In this document: one piece after another, positions 23,844 through 31,399 of the stretch | How positions within the stretch are numbered: position 1 is the first letter of the stretch | Layout of the letters: each line of letters starts with the position of its first letter | Assembly (NCBI GenBank): GCA_017470945.1 | Contig: JAFUXH010000081.1 | Span: 1 to 33,640 of the forward strand | Direction of reading: 5' to 3' | DNA: 33,640 bases | DNA from: Clostridia bacterium | Lineage (GTDB): Bacteria; Bacillota; Clostridia; Christensenellales; Aristaeellaceae | Position numbers and translations under genes: made by a program | Notes under the pieces: model-generated | The model's database searches: none | The model's input: only the letters and a program-made list of their open reading frames with translations | Told to the model about the DNA's origin: nothing

Positions 23844-23873
23844 ATTATACCGCCGGGATGAAAAGCCTGTCAA
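23844..23873 (-). promoter_or_regulatory. Sigma-A promoter of tsaE-tsaB-rimI
   Basis: On the minus strand TTGACA (23868-23873) and TATAAT (23844-23849) are both perfect, 18 bases apart. The -35 starts 7 bases after the stop of the upstream membrane protein gene. Confidence 0.85.
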
Positions 23874-23879
23874 GCGCCG

Positions 23880-24992
23880 TTACATGATGGAATGGCCCAT
23901 GTAGAAAAACAGGCTGTAGGCAAAATGCAAAAGCGCCGTGGTCAGCAGCAGTATATTTTTCACCATCGGTTTTTTCACGTTTGACAGCACCATGATCAAC
24001 GGCACGCAGCCCAGCATGTACCGTCCGCCGCTGATCATCCAGCCCGACAGGTAGGTAAATCCCAGGTACGCCCCGCCGTACAGAAGCCCCGCCGTCCAAT
24101 CCCGCTTCAACGCGCCGTAAAGCAACACGCCCAGGGCGATAAAATACAGCGCGACCTGCGGATAATAGATGATCCACTCCAGCCCCTTGTATTCATGGCC
24201 CAGCGTCCATTGCAGGGCAATGTTCCGCCCGATCCATTCGCTGGTCTGATACCACGGCTCCCCCGCCTCGTACTGTAAAAATTGGAAGGCGTTGCCATGC
24301 AAAGCGTAATTGATGCCCAGATAAACGCAAAAACCCAGCGGGATCAGGAGGACGAATGCGTCCGTCCATCGGAATTTACGCTTCTCCCCGCTCAAACGCA
24401 GGGCCACCAGCTCATAGACCGCCGGGAAGATAAGCAGCATGCCCTGGGTGCGGCAAAGAGCCGCCAGGAAACCTGTGATTCCCGCCCACGCGAACCGCCG
24501 GGTGCGGATGCAAAAAAGGCAGCTCACGGTCAGTAACAGGAACAGCCCTTCGGTGTACACCCCCATCACGAACACCGAGAAGGGATACAACGCCAGCAGC
24601 AGCACGCCGAACCAGGCGTCCCTGCCGTCCAATATAAGCCATTCGTAAAGGAAAATCGACGCTGCGGCATAACTGCATTGGGACAAAAGCACACCGGCGG
24701 CGGGCAAACTGCCCGTGAAATAAGACAGCGCCCGCATCAGCCAGGGATACAGGGGGTAAAACACCAGATTGATGGCGTTTTCTCCCTCCCGCACATAGCC
24801 ATTGCCCGCAATGTCGATATACCGCACCGCGTCCCCCGGCTGGGTCAGCCGTTCGCGGATCAGATCCAGAAAACCGGATAAGGAAAAGCCGCCCTGGATC
24901 AAAAACTGGCACAGGATCAGCGTTAAATAATGCAAGCCCAGGCTGATCAGGGCCACGCGCAGCCAGGCAATGTACCGTTTCTTCTTTGTCAT
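23880..24992 (-). CDS. PIG-V-like integral membrane mannosyltransferase
   Basis: 370 residues, about eight to ten hydrophobic segments. The first outer loop has GDAVRYIDIAGNGYVREGE, the conserved D and GY of the PIG-V (Mannosyl_trans2) family, followed by INLVFYPLYPWLMRALSYF, its FPLYP-type motif. A later MGVYTEGLFLLLTVSCLF is the YTEG-type segment of the same family. Such enzymes use a polyprenyl-phosphate sugar donor at the outer membrane face. The frame extends upstream to 25292, but those residues are Trp/Cys/Arg-rich antisense-like sequence. GGGGG lies 8 bases before the ATG at 24992; ATG 24998 is an alternative. The donor and acceptor are unknown. It follows a smaller relative by about 14 bases. 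Confidence 0.75.
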   Translation of the reverse strand: MTKKKRYIAWLRVALISLGLHYLTLILCQFLIQGGFSLSGFLDLIRERLTQPGDAVRYIDIAGNGYVREGENAINLVFYPLYPWLMRALSYFTGSLPAAGVLLSQCSYAAASIFLYEWLILDGRDAWFGVLLLALYPFSVFVMGVYTEGLFLLLTVSCLFCIRTRRFAWAGITGFLAALCRTQGMLLIFPAVYELVALRLSGEKRKFRWTDAFVLLIPLGFCVYLGINYALHGNAFQFLQYEAGEPWYQTSEWIGRNIALQWTLGHEYKGLEWIIYYPQVALYFIALGVLLYGALKRDWTAGLLYGGAYLGFTYLSGWMISGGRYMLGCVPLIMVLSNVKKPMVKNILLLTTALLHFAYSLFFYMGHSIM

Positions 24993-25005
24993 GCCCATCG
25001 CCCCC

Positions 25006-25686
25006 TTACCCGAGCCGGCCCAGCACCAGCGCCGCCATGACGAAGGCCGACAGCAGCGCTGATACAGACAGAATGGTGAAATACCCGGCGTCGGAAAGCC
25101 GGACCTGCCCGGCGGGAAGCTTTTTCCCCAGGAAAAAGAACAGCGCCGCCACCAGCAGCAGGGCCATCGGCGGCCAGCCCGGCAAAAAGAAAAACACACT
25201 GCCCGGCAGGCACAGAAGCAGAAAAACGCCCCGCCAGGCCGCCCGGGACGGCCAAATGCCCCGCAGACGGCAGAAAACCAACCCGGCGGCAATCATGGTC
25301 ATCCCCCAGCTCAGCACGATGGAGGCCAGGGTGAATTGCTCAAACAGCACCCGCCCCAGCCCGTGGGCCGCAAATACGAACACGCCCGTGAGCGGCCCCA
25401 GCCAGCGGGGCTCCTGCACCGCTTCATACACCCGCGATAAATACTCCGTGTGAAAATAGACGGGATAATCCGCCGCGCTTTCCAGATTCTGAAAAATGAC
25501 CTGCTGCAGAAGCGCCCCCAGGCCGAAGAAAACGACCCCCGCCGAGAGGACCGCAGCCGCGACGCGGCCCGCCGTTTGGGCAAAGCCTTGGCCTACGCGG
25601 CCGATTTGCCGAAGGAACGCAAAAACCAGGACGCAGATCAGGATCAGCATCCCGCCCCCGGCCAGCGCGCCCAGCCATCCGCTCAT
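25006..25686 (-). CDS. Polytopic membrane protein, possibly a reduced PIG-V-type relative
   Basis: 226 residues with about six hydrophobic segments. I recognise no named family with certainty. The middle reads TLASIVLSWGMTMIAAGLVF and VFLLLCLPGSVFFFLPGWPP, with spacing like the downstream PIG-V-type protein (VLLSQCSYAAASIFL, VLLLALYPFSVFVMGVYTEG). However, the YTEG site is replaced by GWPP, and the protein stops before the C-terminal half. This suggests a shortened, perhaps non-catalytic paralogue or partner. GGAGGG precedes the ATG at 25686; an upstream in-frame ATG at 25701 lacks a site. It lies just after the galactokinase terminator, and no separate promoter is evident. Confidence 0.6.
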   Translation of the reverse strand: MSGWLGALAGGGMLILICVLVFAFLRQIGRVGQGFAQTAGRVAAAVLSAGVVFFGLGALLQQVIFQNLESAADYPVYFHTEYLSRVYEAVQEPRWLGPLTGVFVFAAHGLGRVLFEQFTLASIVLSWGMTMIAAGLVFCRLRGIWPSRAAWRGVFLLLCLPGSVFFFLPGWPPMALLLVAALFFFLGKKLPAGQVRLSDAGYFTILSVSALLSAFVMAALVLGRLG

Positions 25687-25710
25687 ATTCACCCTCCACA
25701 CAGAAAAAAT

Positions 25711-25739
25711 CCATCTGCCGGCGCGAAGCGGGCAGATGG
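25711..25739 (-). terminator. Intrinsic terminator after the galactokinase gene
   Basis: On the minus strand CCATCTGCC and GGCAGATGG form a 9-bp stem with an 11-base loop, followed by ATTTTTTC. It lies 13 bases past the stop of the kinase gene. Confidence 0.85.
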
Positions 25740-25752
25740 AAGATACGTCGGC

Positions 25753-27045
25753 TTACTTATCCTCGGTCGAAAATACCAGCGCCGCGCCTTCGGGCCGCAC
25801 ATCCAGCACAAAGCAGGCGTGCTGACCGAACACGGCTTCCATCCGCTTGACGAAGGTATCCACCAGATCATCGGGCACGATGTTCAATGTGGTACCGGCA
25901 AAGCCGCCGCCGTGCACCCGGCAGGCGCCCCGGCCGCTCAGGATCCCCTCCGCCATGGCCAGCGCCAGGGTCATGGGCTGTTCCGTGCCCACGCAGTATA
26001 CGTTCTGCAGCAGCTTCCAGCTGCTCTGGCCGGAGGCGTTCAATTCCTGCAAAATAGTGGGCACGTCGTGATTCTTAATTGCCTGCACCGTATGCTTGAC
26101 CCGCTTGTTTTCGGTGAAATAATGCATGGCGCGCAGCACAGCCCGTTCGCCCAGCCGCTCCCGCAGCGGGCCCGTCTGCTGGATCAATTGCTCCGGGCGC
26201 ACGCCCCGCAAAACTTTTTGGCCAAAAAACGCGGCCACTGCTTCCATTTCCGCGCGGATGGCGGCGTATTCCGGGGTCAGGTTATCGTGGCTGCCGCCGG
26301 TATTGACCACCACCAGGGCGTAGCCCGCGTCGCTGAAGCTGAAGGTCAGCGGCTCCACCACCGGCTCCTCCTTGAAATCGATGGTCACCAGCCCGCCGGT
26401 GGAGCAGGCCATCTGATCCATCAGCCCGGAGGGCTTGCCAAAGTACGCGTTTTCCGCGTACTGGGCGATCTGCGCCCGGGGCGTGCTGGCGACGGTGAAG
26501 CCGTTGTACAGCGCGTCGATGATGGCGCACACCATGACCTCGTAAGCGGCGGAGGAGGACAGCCCGCTGCCGCCCAGCACATCGCTGGTCACCACGGCGT
26601 CAAAGCCGCCCAGGCGATAGCCCCGATCCAGCATGCCCTTGGCCACGCCCCGCACCAGCGCGGCGGAGGTGCCTTCCTCTTCGGGGTGCGCCTCCACATC
26701 TTCCAGCGTCAGGGAAATGGCGGGGTAGCCCTGGCTGTAAATACACACGTTTTTATCGTCCCGGGGGGATACGCAGGCCAGGCAGTCCAAATTCACCGCC
26801 GCGGCCAACACCCGCCCGTTGTTGTGGTCGGTGTGGTTGCCGATCACTTCCGTGCGCCCCGGGGCGCTGATCAGGTACAGCGGCCGGTCGCTGGCGTGGA
26901 AAAAATCCTCGTGGGCCTTCACCAGGCGGGAATAGCGGGTCAATTGACGGGCCAATTCCCCCTCCCGGCGGCCATACAGGTGGGCAAAGCGTTCCATCGC
27001 GGGGGATTTTTTCAGTTGCGCCAGCATTTGTGCATAGCTGTCCAT
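25753..27045 (-). CDS. Galactokinase-family sugar kinase
   Basis: 430 residues, longer than the usual 380-395 because of an N-terminal extension of about 35. GHMP kinase motifs are complete: APGRTEVIGNHTDHNNG at 61-77, DVLGGSGLSSSAAYEV at 155-170 (ATP loop), FGKPSGLMDQMACSTGG with the probable catalytic base D210, and CRVHGGGFAGTTLNI near the C-terminus. In classical galactokinases the sugar site reads GEHTDY; here N70 replaces the glutamate that contacts the sugar, and H replaces Y. I recall this variant in other clostridial galactokinase-like proteins, so the substrate may be galactose or a related sugar. It starts one base after the binding-protein stop, so kinase and uptake protein are made together. 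Confidence 0.85.
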   Translation of the reverse strand: MDSYAQMLAQLKKSPAMERFAHLYGRREGELARQLTRYSRLVKAHEDFFHASDRPLYLISAPGRTEVIGNHTDHNNGRVLAAAVNLDCLACVSPRDDKNVCIYSQGYPAISLTLEDVEAHPEEEGTSAALVRGVAKGMLDRGYRLGGFDAVVTSDVLGGSGLSSSAAYEVMVCAIIDALYNGFTVASTPRAQIAQYAENAYFGKPSGLMDQMACSTGGLVTIDFKEEPVVEPLTFSFSDAGYALVVVNTGGSHDNLTPEYAAIRAEMEAVAAFFGQKVLRGVRPEQLIQQTGPLRERLGERAVLRAMHYFTENKRVKHTVQAIKNHDVPTILQELNASGQSSWKLLQNVYCVGTEQPMTLALAMAEGILSGRGACRVHGGGFAGTTLNIVPDDLVDTFVKRMEAVFGQHACFVLDVRPEGAALVFSTEDK

Positions 27046-27046
27046 G

Positions 27047-28576
27047 TCAGTTTCCTCCTTGCTGCTCCAGCACGTCCTGCCAGAAGGTCAGGAAGGCGGG
27101 AAGCCCCAGTTCGTTCAGCGTTTGTTCAAATTGATCGAAGGCCGCGTCGGTGATCTCCTCCTCGCCCAGCACCCACCGGGCCAGCTGGATATCCACATAC
27201 GCGCCGATGGCGTTCTGCAGTTCGGTGATCGTTTTCTCCTGCTCCTTGGTCAGCGATACGTAGGGAAACGGCATCACGCACGCATCCTGGATGGCGATTT
27301 GGGTATCCAGGTTCTTTAAATACATTTCGCTTTGCCCGCTGAAGCGGCGCATGAAGGCCGCCGCCGTGATACCGGGATTGCTGGCCCCGCCTTCCAGAAG
27401 GGTGTCCGCGATGAAGGTGGTGCCGCCGCTTTGGGCTGCCTCCAGCAATCGCCAGGTGCCATCGCCATCCACCACGTAATCAACGTTTTCCATGCCGGCC
27501 GAGGAAAGGATGGCCCCCTCCTCGGTGTACATTTGATCCACCCAGGAAAGCATCGTTTCAGGGCTTTTGCAGGCGGAGGTGACGGCGAAGGTGCCCCGCT
27601 GCACCGGACCGAAGAACGCGCGGTACACCTGCGCGCCGTCGTAATACAGCGGCGGCATCACGGCGTACTGATCCGCCCAGGAAACGCGGAAAAGATTGCT
27701 GGCCGCCAGGTTCAGCACCGCCCCGTAGGTGGGGGTGGCGTTGGAATCGGTCACCTGTCGGAAGCTATCCACGGAGGAAAAGCCGTTTTGATCCAGCAGC
27801 CCCTCGGCGTACAGATCCCGGCACCAGGTCACGAATTCCCGGTAGTTTTCCTCCAGCGGCATGAATTTCACCTGATCGCCGTCCACGAATACGTTATAAT
27901 CGTTGGCCACCAGCCCGAAGGCGTGGCCCAGGAATTTGAGGTCGAAGGGCCCCAGGAAGCTGAGGGGGATCTCATCCTGCTTGCCGTTGCGGTTGGGGTC
28001 CCGGGTCTTAAAGGCGGTGAGCACGTTCACCAGTTCCTCCGCCGTGGTGGGCATATCCAGATGCAGCTGATCCAGCCACTGCTGGTTGATCCAAACGTAA
28101 TTTTGGGCGGGCAGGGTGTTGATGTAGGGCAGGGCCACGATGGCGCCGCCGGGCAGGGTGATGGCCTGTTTGACGTCAGGCCGCTCCTGCAAAATGGCCC
28201 ACAGGTTGGGGGCATAATCCGCCAAATAAGGCGTCAAATCGATCAGCACGCCCTGATCCAGCAGGTCGATGCACTCCGCCGGGGTCAGGGACGCCTTGAA
28301 GAACACGTCGGGCAAATCACTCGTCGCCGTCAGGCTTGCCTTGTACGCCGTCCAGGCGTTGGCGTCGCTGTACTGCCGATAGGTGAATTGAACGCCCGTT
28401 TTTTCCTGCATCCGGGAGAAAAAGCGGTTGGTCGACCACTGGCGCATGCTGGTATCGTCAAAACCGGCCATCACGTAAGCCGTGCCGGCGGGCGTTTCCT
28501 CGGCCGCCGCCAGGCCCGCGCAGGCACACAGCAGCGCCGCCGTCAGCAGCCAGCACAACATCCGTTTCCAGTTCAT
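27047..28576 (-). CDS. Extracellular sugar-binding protein (LplA/YtcQ-like) without its own permeases
   Basis: 509 residues. Signal peptide MNWKRMLCWLLTAALLCAC; the cysteines could form a lipobox (ALLC or CAC), otherwise cleavage after LAAA. The mature protein has the type I binding-protein layout: FFSRMQEKTGVQFTYRQY, LPDVFFKASLTPAEC, and MPTTAEELVNVLTAFK. DPNRNGKQDE at 193-202 is the EF-hand-like calcium loop common in large oligosaccharide-binding proteins of this group. The start has AAAGGAGGG 8 bases upstream. No permease gene is adjacent, so it must work with permeases encoded elsewhere. Its coupling to a galactokinase-family gene suggests a galactose-containing ligand. The promoter is at 28607-28635. 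Confidence 0.88.
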   Translation of the reverse strand: MNWKRMLCWLLTAALLCACAGLAAAEETPAGTAYVMAGFDDTSMRQWSTNRFFSRMQEKTGVQFTYRQYSDANAWTAYKASLTATSDLPDVFFKASLTPAECIDLLDQGVLIDLTPYLADYAPNLWAILQERPDVKQAITLPGGAIVALPYINTLPAQNYVWINQQWLDQLHLDMPTTAEELVNVLTAFKTRDPNRNGKQDEIPLSFLGPFDLKFLGHAFGLVANDYNVFVDGDQVKFMPLEENYREFVTWCRDLYAEGLLDQNGFSSVDSFRQVTDSNATPTYGAVLNLAASNLFRVSWADQYAVMPPLYYDGAQVYRAFFGPVQRGTFAVTSACKSPETMLSWVDQMYTEEGAILSSAGMENVDYVVDGDGTWRLLEAAQSGGTTFIADTLLEGGASNPGITAAAFMRRFSGQSEMYLKNLDTQIAIQDACVMPFPYVSLTKEQEKTITELQNAIGAYVDIQLARWVLGEEEITDAAFDQFEQTLNELGLPAFLTFWQDVLEQQGGN

Positions 28577-28606
28577 CCTGCATCCCTCCTTTGGGAGAAT
28601 GACATT

Positions 28607-28635
28607 ATTATACAGGATTTTTCCTCATTTGACCA
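28607..28635 (-). promoter_or_regulatory. Sigma-A promoter of the binding protein/kinase pair
   Basis: On the minus strand TATAAT (28607-28612) is preceded after 17 bases by TGGTCA (28630-28635), a weaker -35 that suggests activation or regulation. Confidence 0.6.
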
Positions 28636-28707
28636 CCCCTATTTTCTGGTGGCGAATCATGAACATCCTGGTAAGTTTTCGCGTACCGATACGAAAGATA
28701 GAAAAAA

Positions 28708-28735
28708 CACGCGGGATCAGCCGCCGGCATAGGAT
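28708..28735 (+). promoter_or_regulatory. Candidate sporulation sigma-K promoter of dpaAB
   Basis: CATAGGAT (28728-28735) fits the mother-cell -10 pattern CATA-N3-T, and CACG (28708-28711) carries the AC core of sigma-K -35 elements 16 bases upstream. The dipicolinate operon is sigma-K dependent in Bacillus. A second CATATTTT at 28745 lacks an AC at the right distance. Confidence 0.4.
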
Positions 28736-28772
28736 GGACCGAAGCATATTTTGCGGAAGAGGTGATGCGATC

Positions 28773-29519
28773 ATGCGGTTTTATCTTGCGGGCGGTGGGG
28801 CCCGGGAAGAGGCCCTGCGCCATTTGCTGATCGAAGGCGGCCACCAGGTTTCCCCCGACGGGGCCTGGGACGCGGTGATCCTGGCGCTGCCCCGCAGTGA
28901 GGTCCCGCCCGATCTGGCCCGGCGCATGCCCCCGGGGCAGCGGATCGTGTGCGGCCTGACCGACGGGGAAACGGATGCTTTGGCAAAAGAAAAAGGCTGG
29001 GTGCCGCTGCGCGTGTTGCGGGATGAAAGCTATACCCTGGAAAACGCCGCCCTGACGGCGGAGGGGGCCCTGTGCGCCGCCATGGAAAAGCGACCCGCTT
29101 CCCTGTGCGCCGCCCGGTGCCTGATCATCGGTTTTGGGCGCATCGGCCAGGCGCTGCAAAAACTGCTGCTGGGCATCGGCGCGCAGGTCACCGTAGCCGC
29201 CCGGCGTCAGGAAAGCCGGGATCAGGCGGGGCCTGGCAGCGTGCCGATCGAACAGATCCCGTCGCTCCTGCCAACGACTGACGTGATATTCAACACAGTG
29301 CCTCACCCCCTGCTGTCAGAAAACGCGTTACGTTTTGTGCAGCCCGACGCCCTGCTGATCGAATTGGCCAGCCCACCCTTTGGCATCGACATATCGGCTG
29401 CCCGCAGGCTTGGCCTGAACGTGCACGTGGAAAGCGGCGTGCCGGGGCGGTATTTCCCCCGCTCGGCGGCGCAGGCCCTGCTGCGTTATTTGGAAAGAGA
29501 GGTCATTCATCATGCGTAA
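28773..29519 (+). CDS. dpaA: Dipicolinate synthase subunit A
   Basis: 248 residues. With DpaB it oxidises (2S,4S)-4-hydroxy-tetrahydrodipicolinate or its dehydrated form to dipicolinic acid for the spore core. The N-terminal half (MRFYLAGGGAREEALRHLLI) is the DpaA-specific domain. The C-terminal half is an NAD(P)-type Rossmann fold with LIIGFGRIGQALQKLL at 117-132, followed by DVIFNTVPHPLL and IELASPPFGIDISAAR. It is shorter than the roughly 300-residue Bacillus protein. AAGAGGTG stands 8 bases before the ATG at 28773; the open frame extends upstream to 28482, but that part is antisense to the binding protein. It overlaps dpaB by 8 bases. Confidence 0.92.
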   Translation: MRFYLAGGGAREEALRHLLIEGGHQVSPDGAWDAVILALPRSEVPPDLARRMPPGQRIVCGLTDGETDALAKEKGWVPLRVLRDESYTLENAALTAEGALCAAMEKRPASLCAARCLIIGFGRIGQALQKLLLGIGAQVTVAARRQESRDQAGPGSVPIEQIPSLLPTTDVIFNTVPHPLLSENALRFVQPDALLIELASPPFGIDISAARRLGLNVHVESGVPGRYFPRSAAQALLRYLEREVIHHA

Positions 29520-30108
29520 AACCCCCATTGGCTTTGCCCTGACGGGCTCCTTCTGCACGTTCCGGCAGGTGTTTGCCGTCATGCGCAGGCTCATCGACCT
29601 GAGCTACGACGTGACGCCCATCGTTTCCTACGCCGCCGGCAGAGAAGATACCAGATTCTATTCCCGGGATCAGGTGTGGGCGGAATTGGAAAGCATCACC
29701 GGCCACGCGCCCTGGTCGACCCTGCCGGAGGTGGAGCCCATCGGGCCCAAAAAGCTGATGGACGCCTATATCATCGCCCCCATGACCGGCGCCTCCATGG
29801 GCAAATTCGCCCACGGCATTTTCGATACCCCGGCGCTGCTGGGGGCCAAATCTCACCTGCGCAATGGCAGGCCCGTGCTGATCGCCCCCTCCACCAACGA
29901 CGGGCTGAGCACGGCGGCGGAAAATATCGGGAAGATTTTGACCATGCGCAACGTTTATATAGTGCCCTTCGGTCAGGATGATCCCGTGGGCAAGCCCCGG
30001 TCCCTGGTGGCGGACTTTGAAAAGATCCCCGAAGCCCTGGCCGCCGCCCTGGCCGGCGCGCAGACGCAGCCCATCCTGCTGGGCGGCTTGAAAAACGAAG
30101 GAAAATAA
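29512..30108 (+). CDS. dpaB: Dipicolinate synthase subunit B (flavoprotein)
   Basis: 198 residues, normal for SpoVFB. The phosphopantothenoylcysteine decarboxylase-like flavoprotein fold is evident: KTPIGFALTGSFCTFRQV at the N-terminus (FMN loop), DAYIIAPMTGASMGKFAHGI near residue 84-103, and VLIAPSTNDGLSTAAENIG near 122-140. The gene begins inside dpaA, which suggests equal amounts of both subunits. Dipicolinate is made in the mother cell and loaded into the forespore. With spoIVFAB this is strong evidence for an endospore former. The promoter of the next gene lies within the last codons. Confidence 0.95.
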   Translation: MRKTPIGFALTGSFCTFRQVFAVMRRLIDLSYDVTPIVSYAAGREDTRFYSRDQVWAELESITGHAPWSTLPEVEPIGPKKLMDAYIIAPMTGASMGKFAHGIFDTPALLGAKSHLRNGRPVLIAPSTNDGLSTAAENIGKILTMRNVYIVPFGQDDPVGKPRSLVADFEKIPEALAAALAGAQTQPILLGGLKNEGK

Positions 30109-30116
30109 GGTATACT
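30088..30116 (+). promoter_or_regulatory. Sigma-A promoter inside the end of dpaB
   Basis: TTGAAA (30088-30093) and TATACT (30111-30116) are 17 bases apart. It would drive the secreted protein gene at 30137 independently of sporulation, with a leader of about 14 bases carrying GGAGG. Confidence 0.75.
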
Positions 30117-30136
30117 ATATGTGTGGAGGTATCGCC

Positions 30137-31363
30137 ATGAAAAACGTAAGGAAAACGCTGGCCGCCCTGGGCCTGAGCCTGCTGATGGCCCTGCCCGTCC
30201 CCGCCGCCTTGGCGGAAGAAGCGCCGGAGGTTCTTTTGATCAGCCAGCAGCAGCGCCTGGAAAACAGCGACGACGGCCTGATCACCTACCCCGTGCTGTC
30301 GGCCCTGAGCGAGGAAATGCAGCCCGCGGCCGATCGGATCAACGTGGCCATTCAGGAAAACGCCCACATTCAGCAATACATGCTGCTGCTGCCCAACCTG
30401 CGCTTTGGCAGCGTGGGCTTACAGATGACCTATGAAGAAATCCTGGGCGAAGGCTTTTACCAGGGCCGGGGCTATTACGCCGTTCTGTTCAGCGTGGAGG
30501 GAAAAATGCTGACCGGGCTGCCCTCCCAGGTGTATTATCCCATGGTGTTCGACGTAAGCACCGGCGAGCAGGTCACCTTCGATCAGGTGTTCGCCGACCC
30601 TGAGGGTGCGCGGGCTTACATGGAGGAGCAGGTGATGGAGCAAGTGGAGGATTCCCTGTCCACTTATTTGGAAAACCGCGATCTGCTGCCCATTCCCTAT
30701 GACCGCTTCGCCCTTTCCGGCCAAGGGCAGATCACCTTCTATTATGACCACGATCAGCTGTCCTTCCTCAGCGGGCAATCGGGGGCCGTCTCCTTCCGTT
30801 ACAGCGAATTATCCGATTTCCTGGATCTTTCCCCCGACGCTCCGGCCATGAACCTAAGCTGGAATGACGGCGGCCTGCACCCCTATTGGTACGCCCTGGG
30901 GCAGCAGGGGGACGTGAAAGGCCAGTTTGAGCAAATCATCGCCCAGGGGCAGCTGCCCGGCCTGGAAAAGGTGCTGCCCGCCGCCATCGGCAGCCCGGTG
31001 GAGCAGCTGATGGCATCGCTGGCCGTCACCACCGATTCCGGCTTTTATCCCGGCGGCGCTTTCCTGGAAACGGAGGATGCCCGCTTGCGTGGCACCTTGA
31101 TCCTGACCGACGAAGGGGAACAAACGATCACGGGCTTTCTGACCGGCCGGGCGGACGCCTACGGCATCGAAACCGGCAGAACCACCGTGGATCAGATCAC
31201 CCAATGGCTGGGCGATCCGGCGGCGAAGCTGCCCATGGATGAAGCCGCGGCGGAGCTTTACCGGGTCTGCCCCGGCACGGCGCTGATCTATCCCCTGGCC
31301 GAGCGCCGCTGCACCCTGTATGCGGATACGGAAAACGTGCTGCAATTCATCAAGGTAGAATAA
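30137..31363 (+). CDS. Secreted protein with DUF3298-like domain
   Basis: 408 residues. Signal peptide MKNVRKTLAALGLSLLMALP with cleavage after ALA. Residues about 45-235 resemble the DUF4163/DUF3298 pair found in RsiV and PdaC: the N-terminal part RLENSDDGLITYPVLSAL, GYYAVLFSVEGKMLTG, then FDVSTGEQVTFDQVFADPEG and an acidic helix before FYYDHDQLSF. The remaining 170 residues (from MNLSWNDGGLHPYW) are of unknown fold. They include GTLILTDEGEQTITGFLTG, which resembles a small SH3-like unit. RsiV-type domains bind lysozyme, so a cell-envelope role is possible but unproven. GGAGG lies 8 bases before the ATG; an upstream in-frame ATG (30119) has no site. Confidence 0.65.
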   Translation: MKNVRKTLAALGLSLLMALPVPAALAEEAPEVLLISQQQRLENSDDGLITYPVLSALSEEMQPAADRINVAIQENAHIQQYMLLLPNLRFGSVGLQMTYEEILGEGFYQGRGYYAVLFSVEGKMLTGLPSQVYYPMVFDVSTGEQVTFDQVFADPEGARAYMEEQVMEQVEDSLSTYLENRDLLPIPYDRFALSGQGQITFYYDHDQLSFLSGQSGAVSFRYSELSDFLDLSPDAPAMNLSWNDGGLHPYWYALGQQGDVKGQFEQIIAQGQLPGLEKVLPAAIGSPVEQLMASLAVTTDSGFYPGGAFLETEDARLRGTLILTDEGEQTITGFLTGRADAYGIETGRTTVDQITQWLGDPAAKLPMDEAAAELYRVCPGTALIYPLAERRCTLYADTENVLQFIKVE

Positions 31364-31399
31364 TTCCCAACGTTATCACCCATCAGAAAGAAGAGAACT

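Noticed and set aside
24998-25292. N-terminal extension of the PIG-V-type protein
   Set aside because: The extra 98 residues are Trp/Cys/Arg-rich, lie within the preceding membrane protein gene in another frame, and lack a start signal.
25450-27153. Plus-strand open frame of 567 codons opposite the galactokinase-like gene
   Set aside because: The opposite strand has complete GHMP kinase motifs; this frame is His/Gly-rich shadow sequence.
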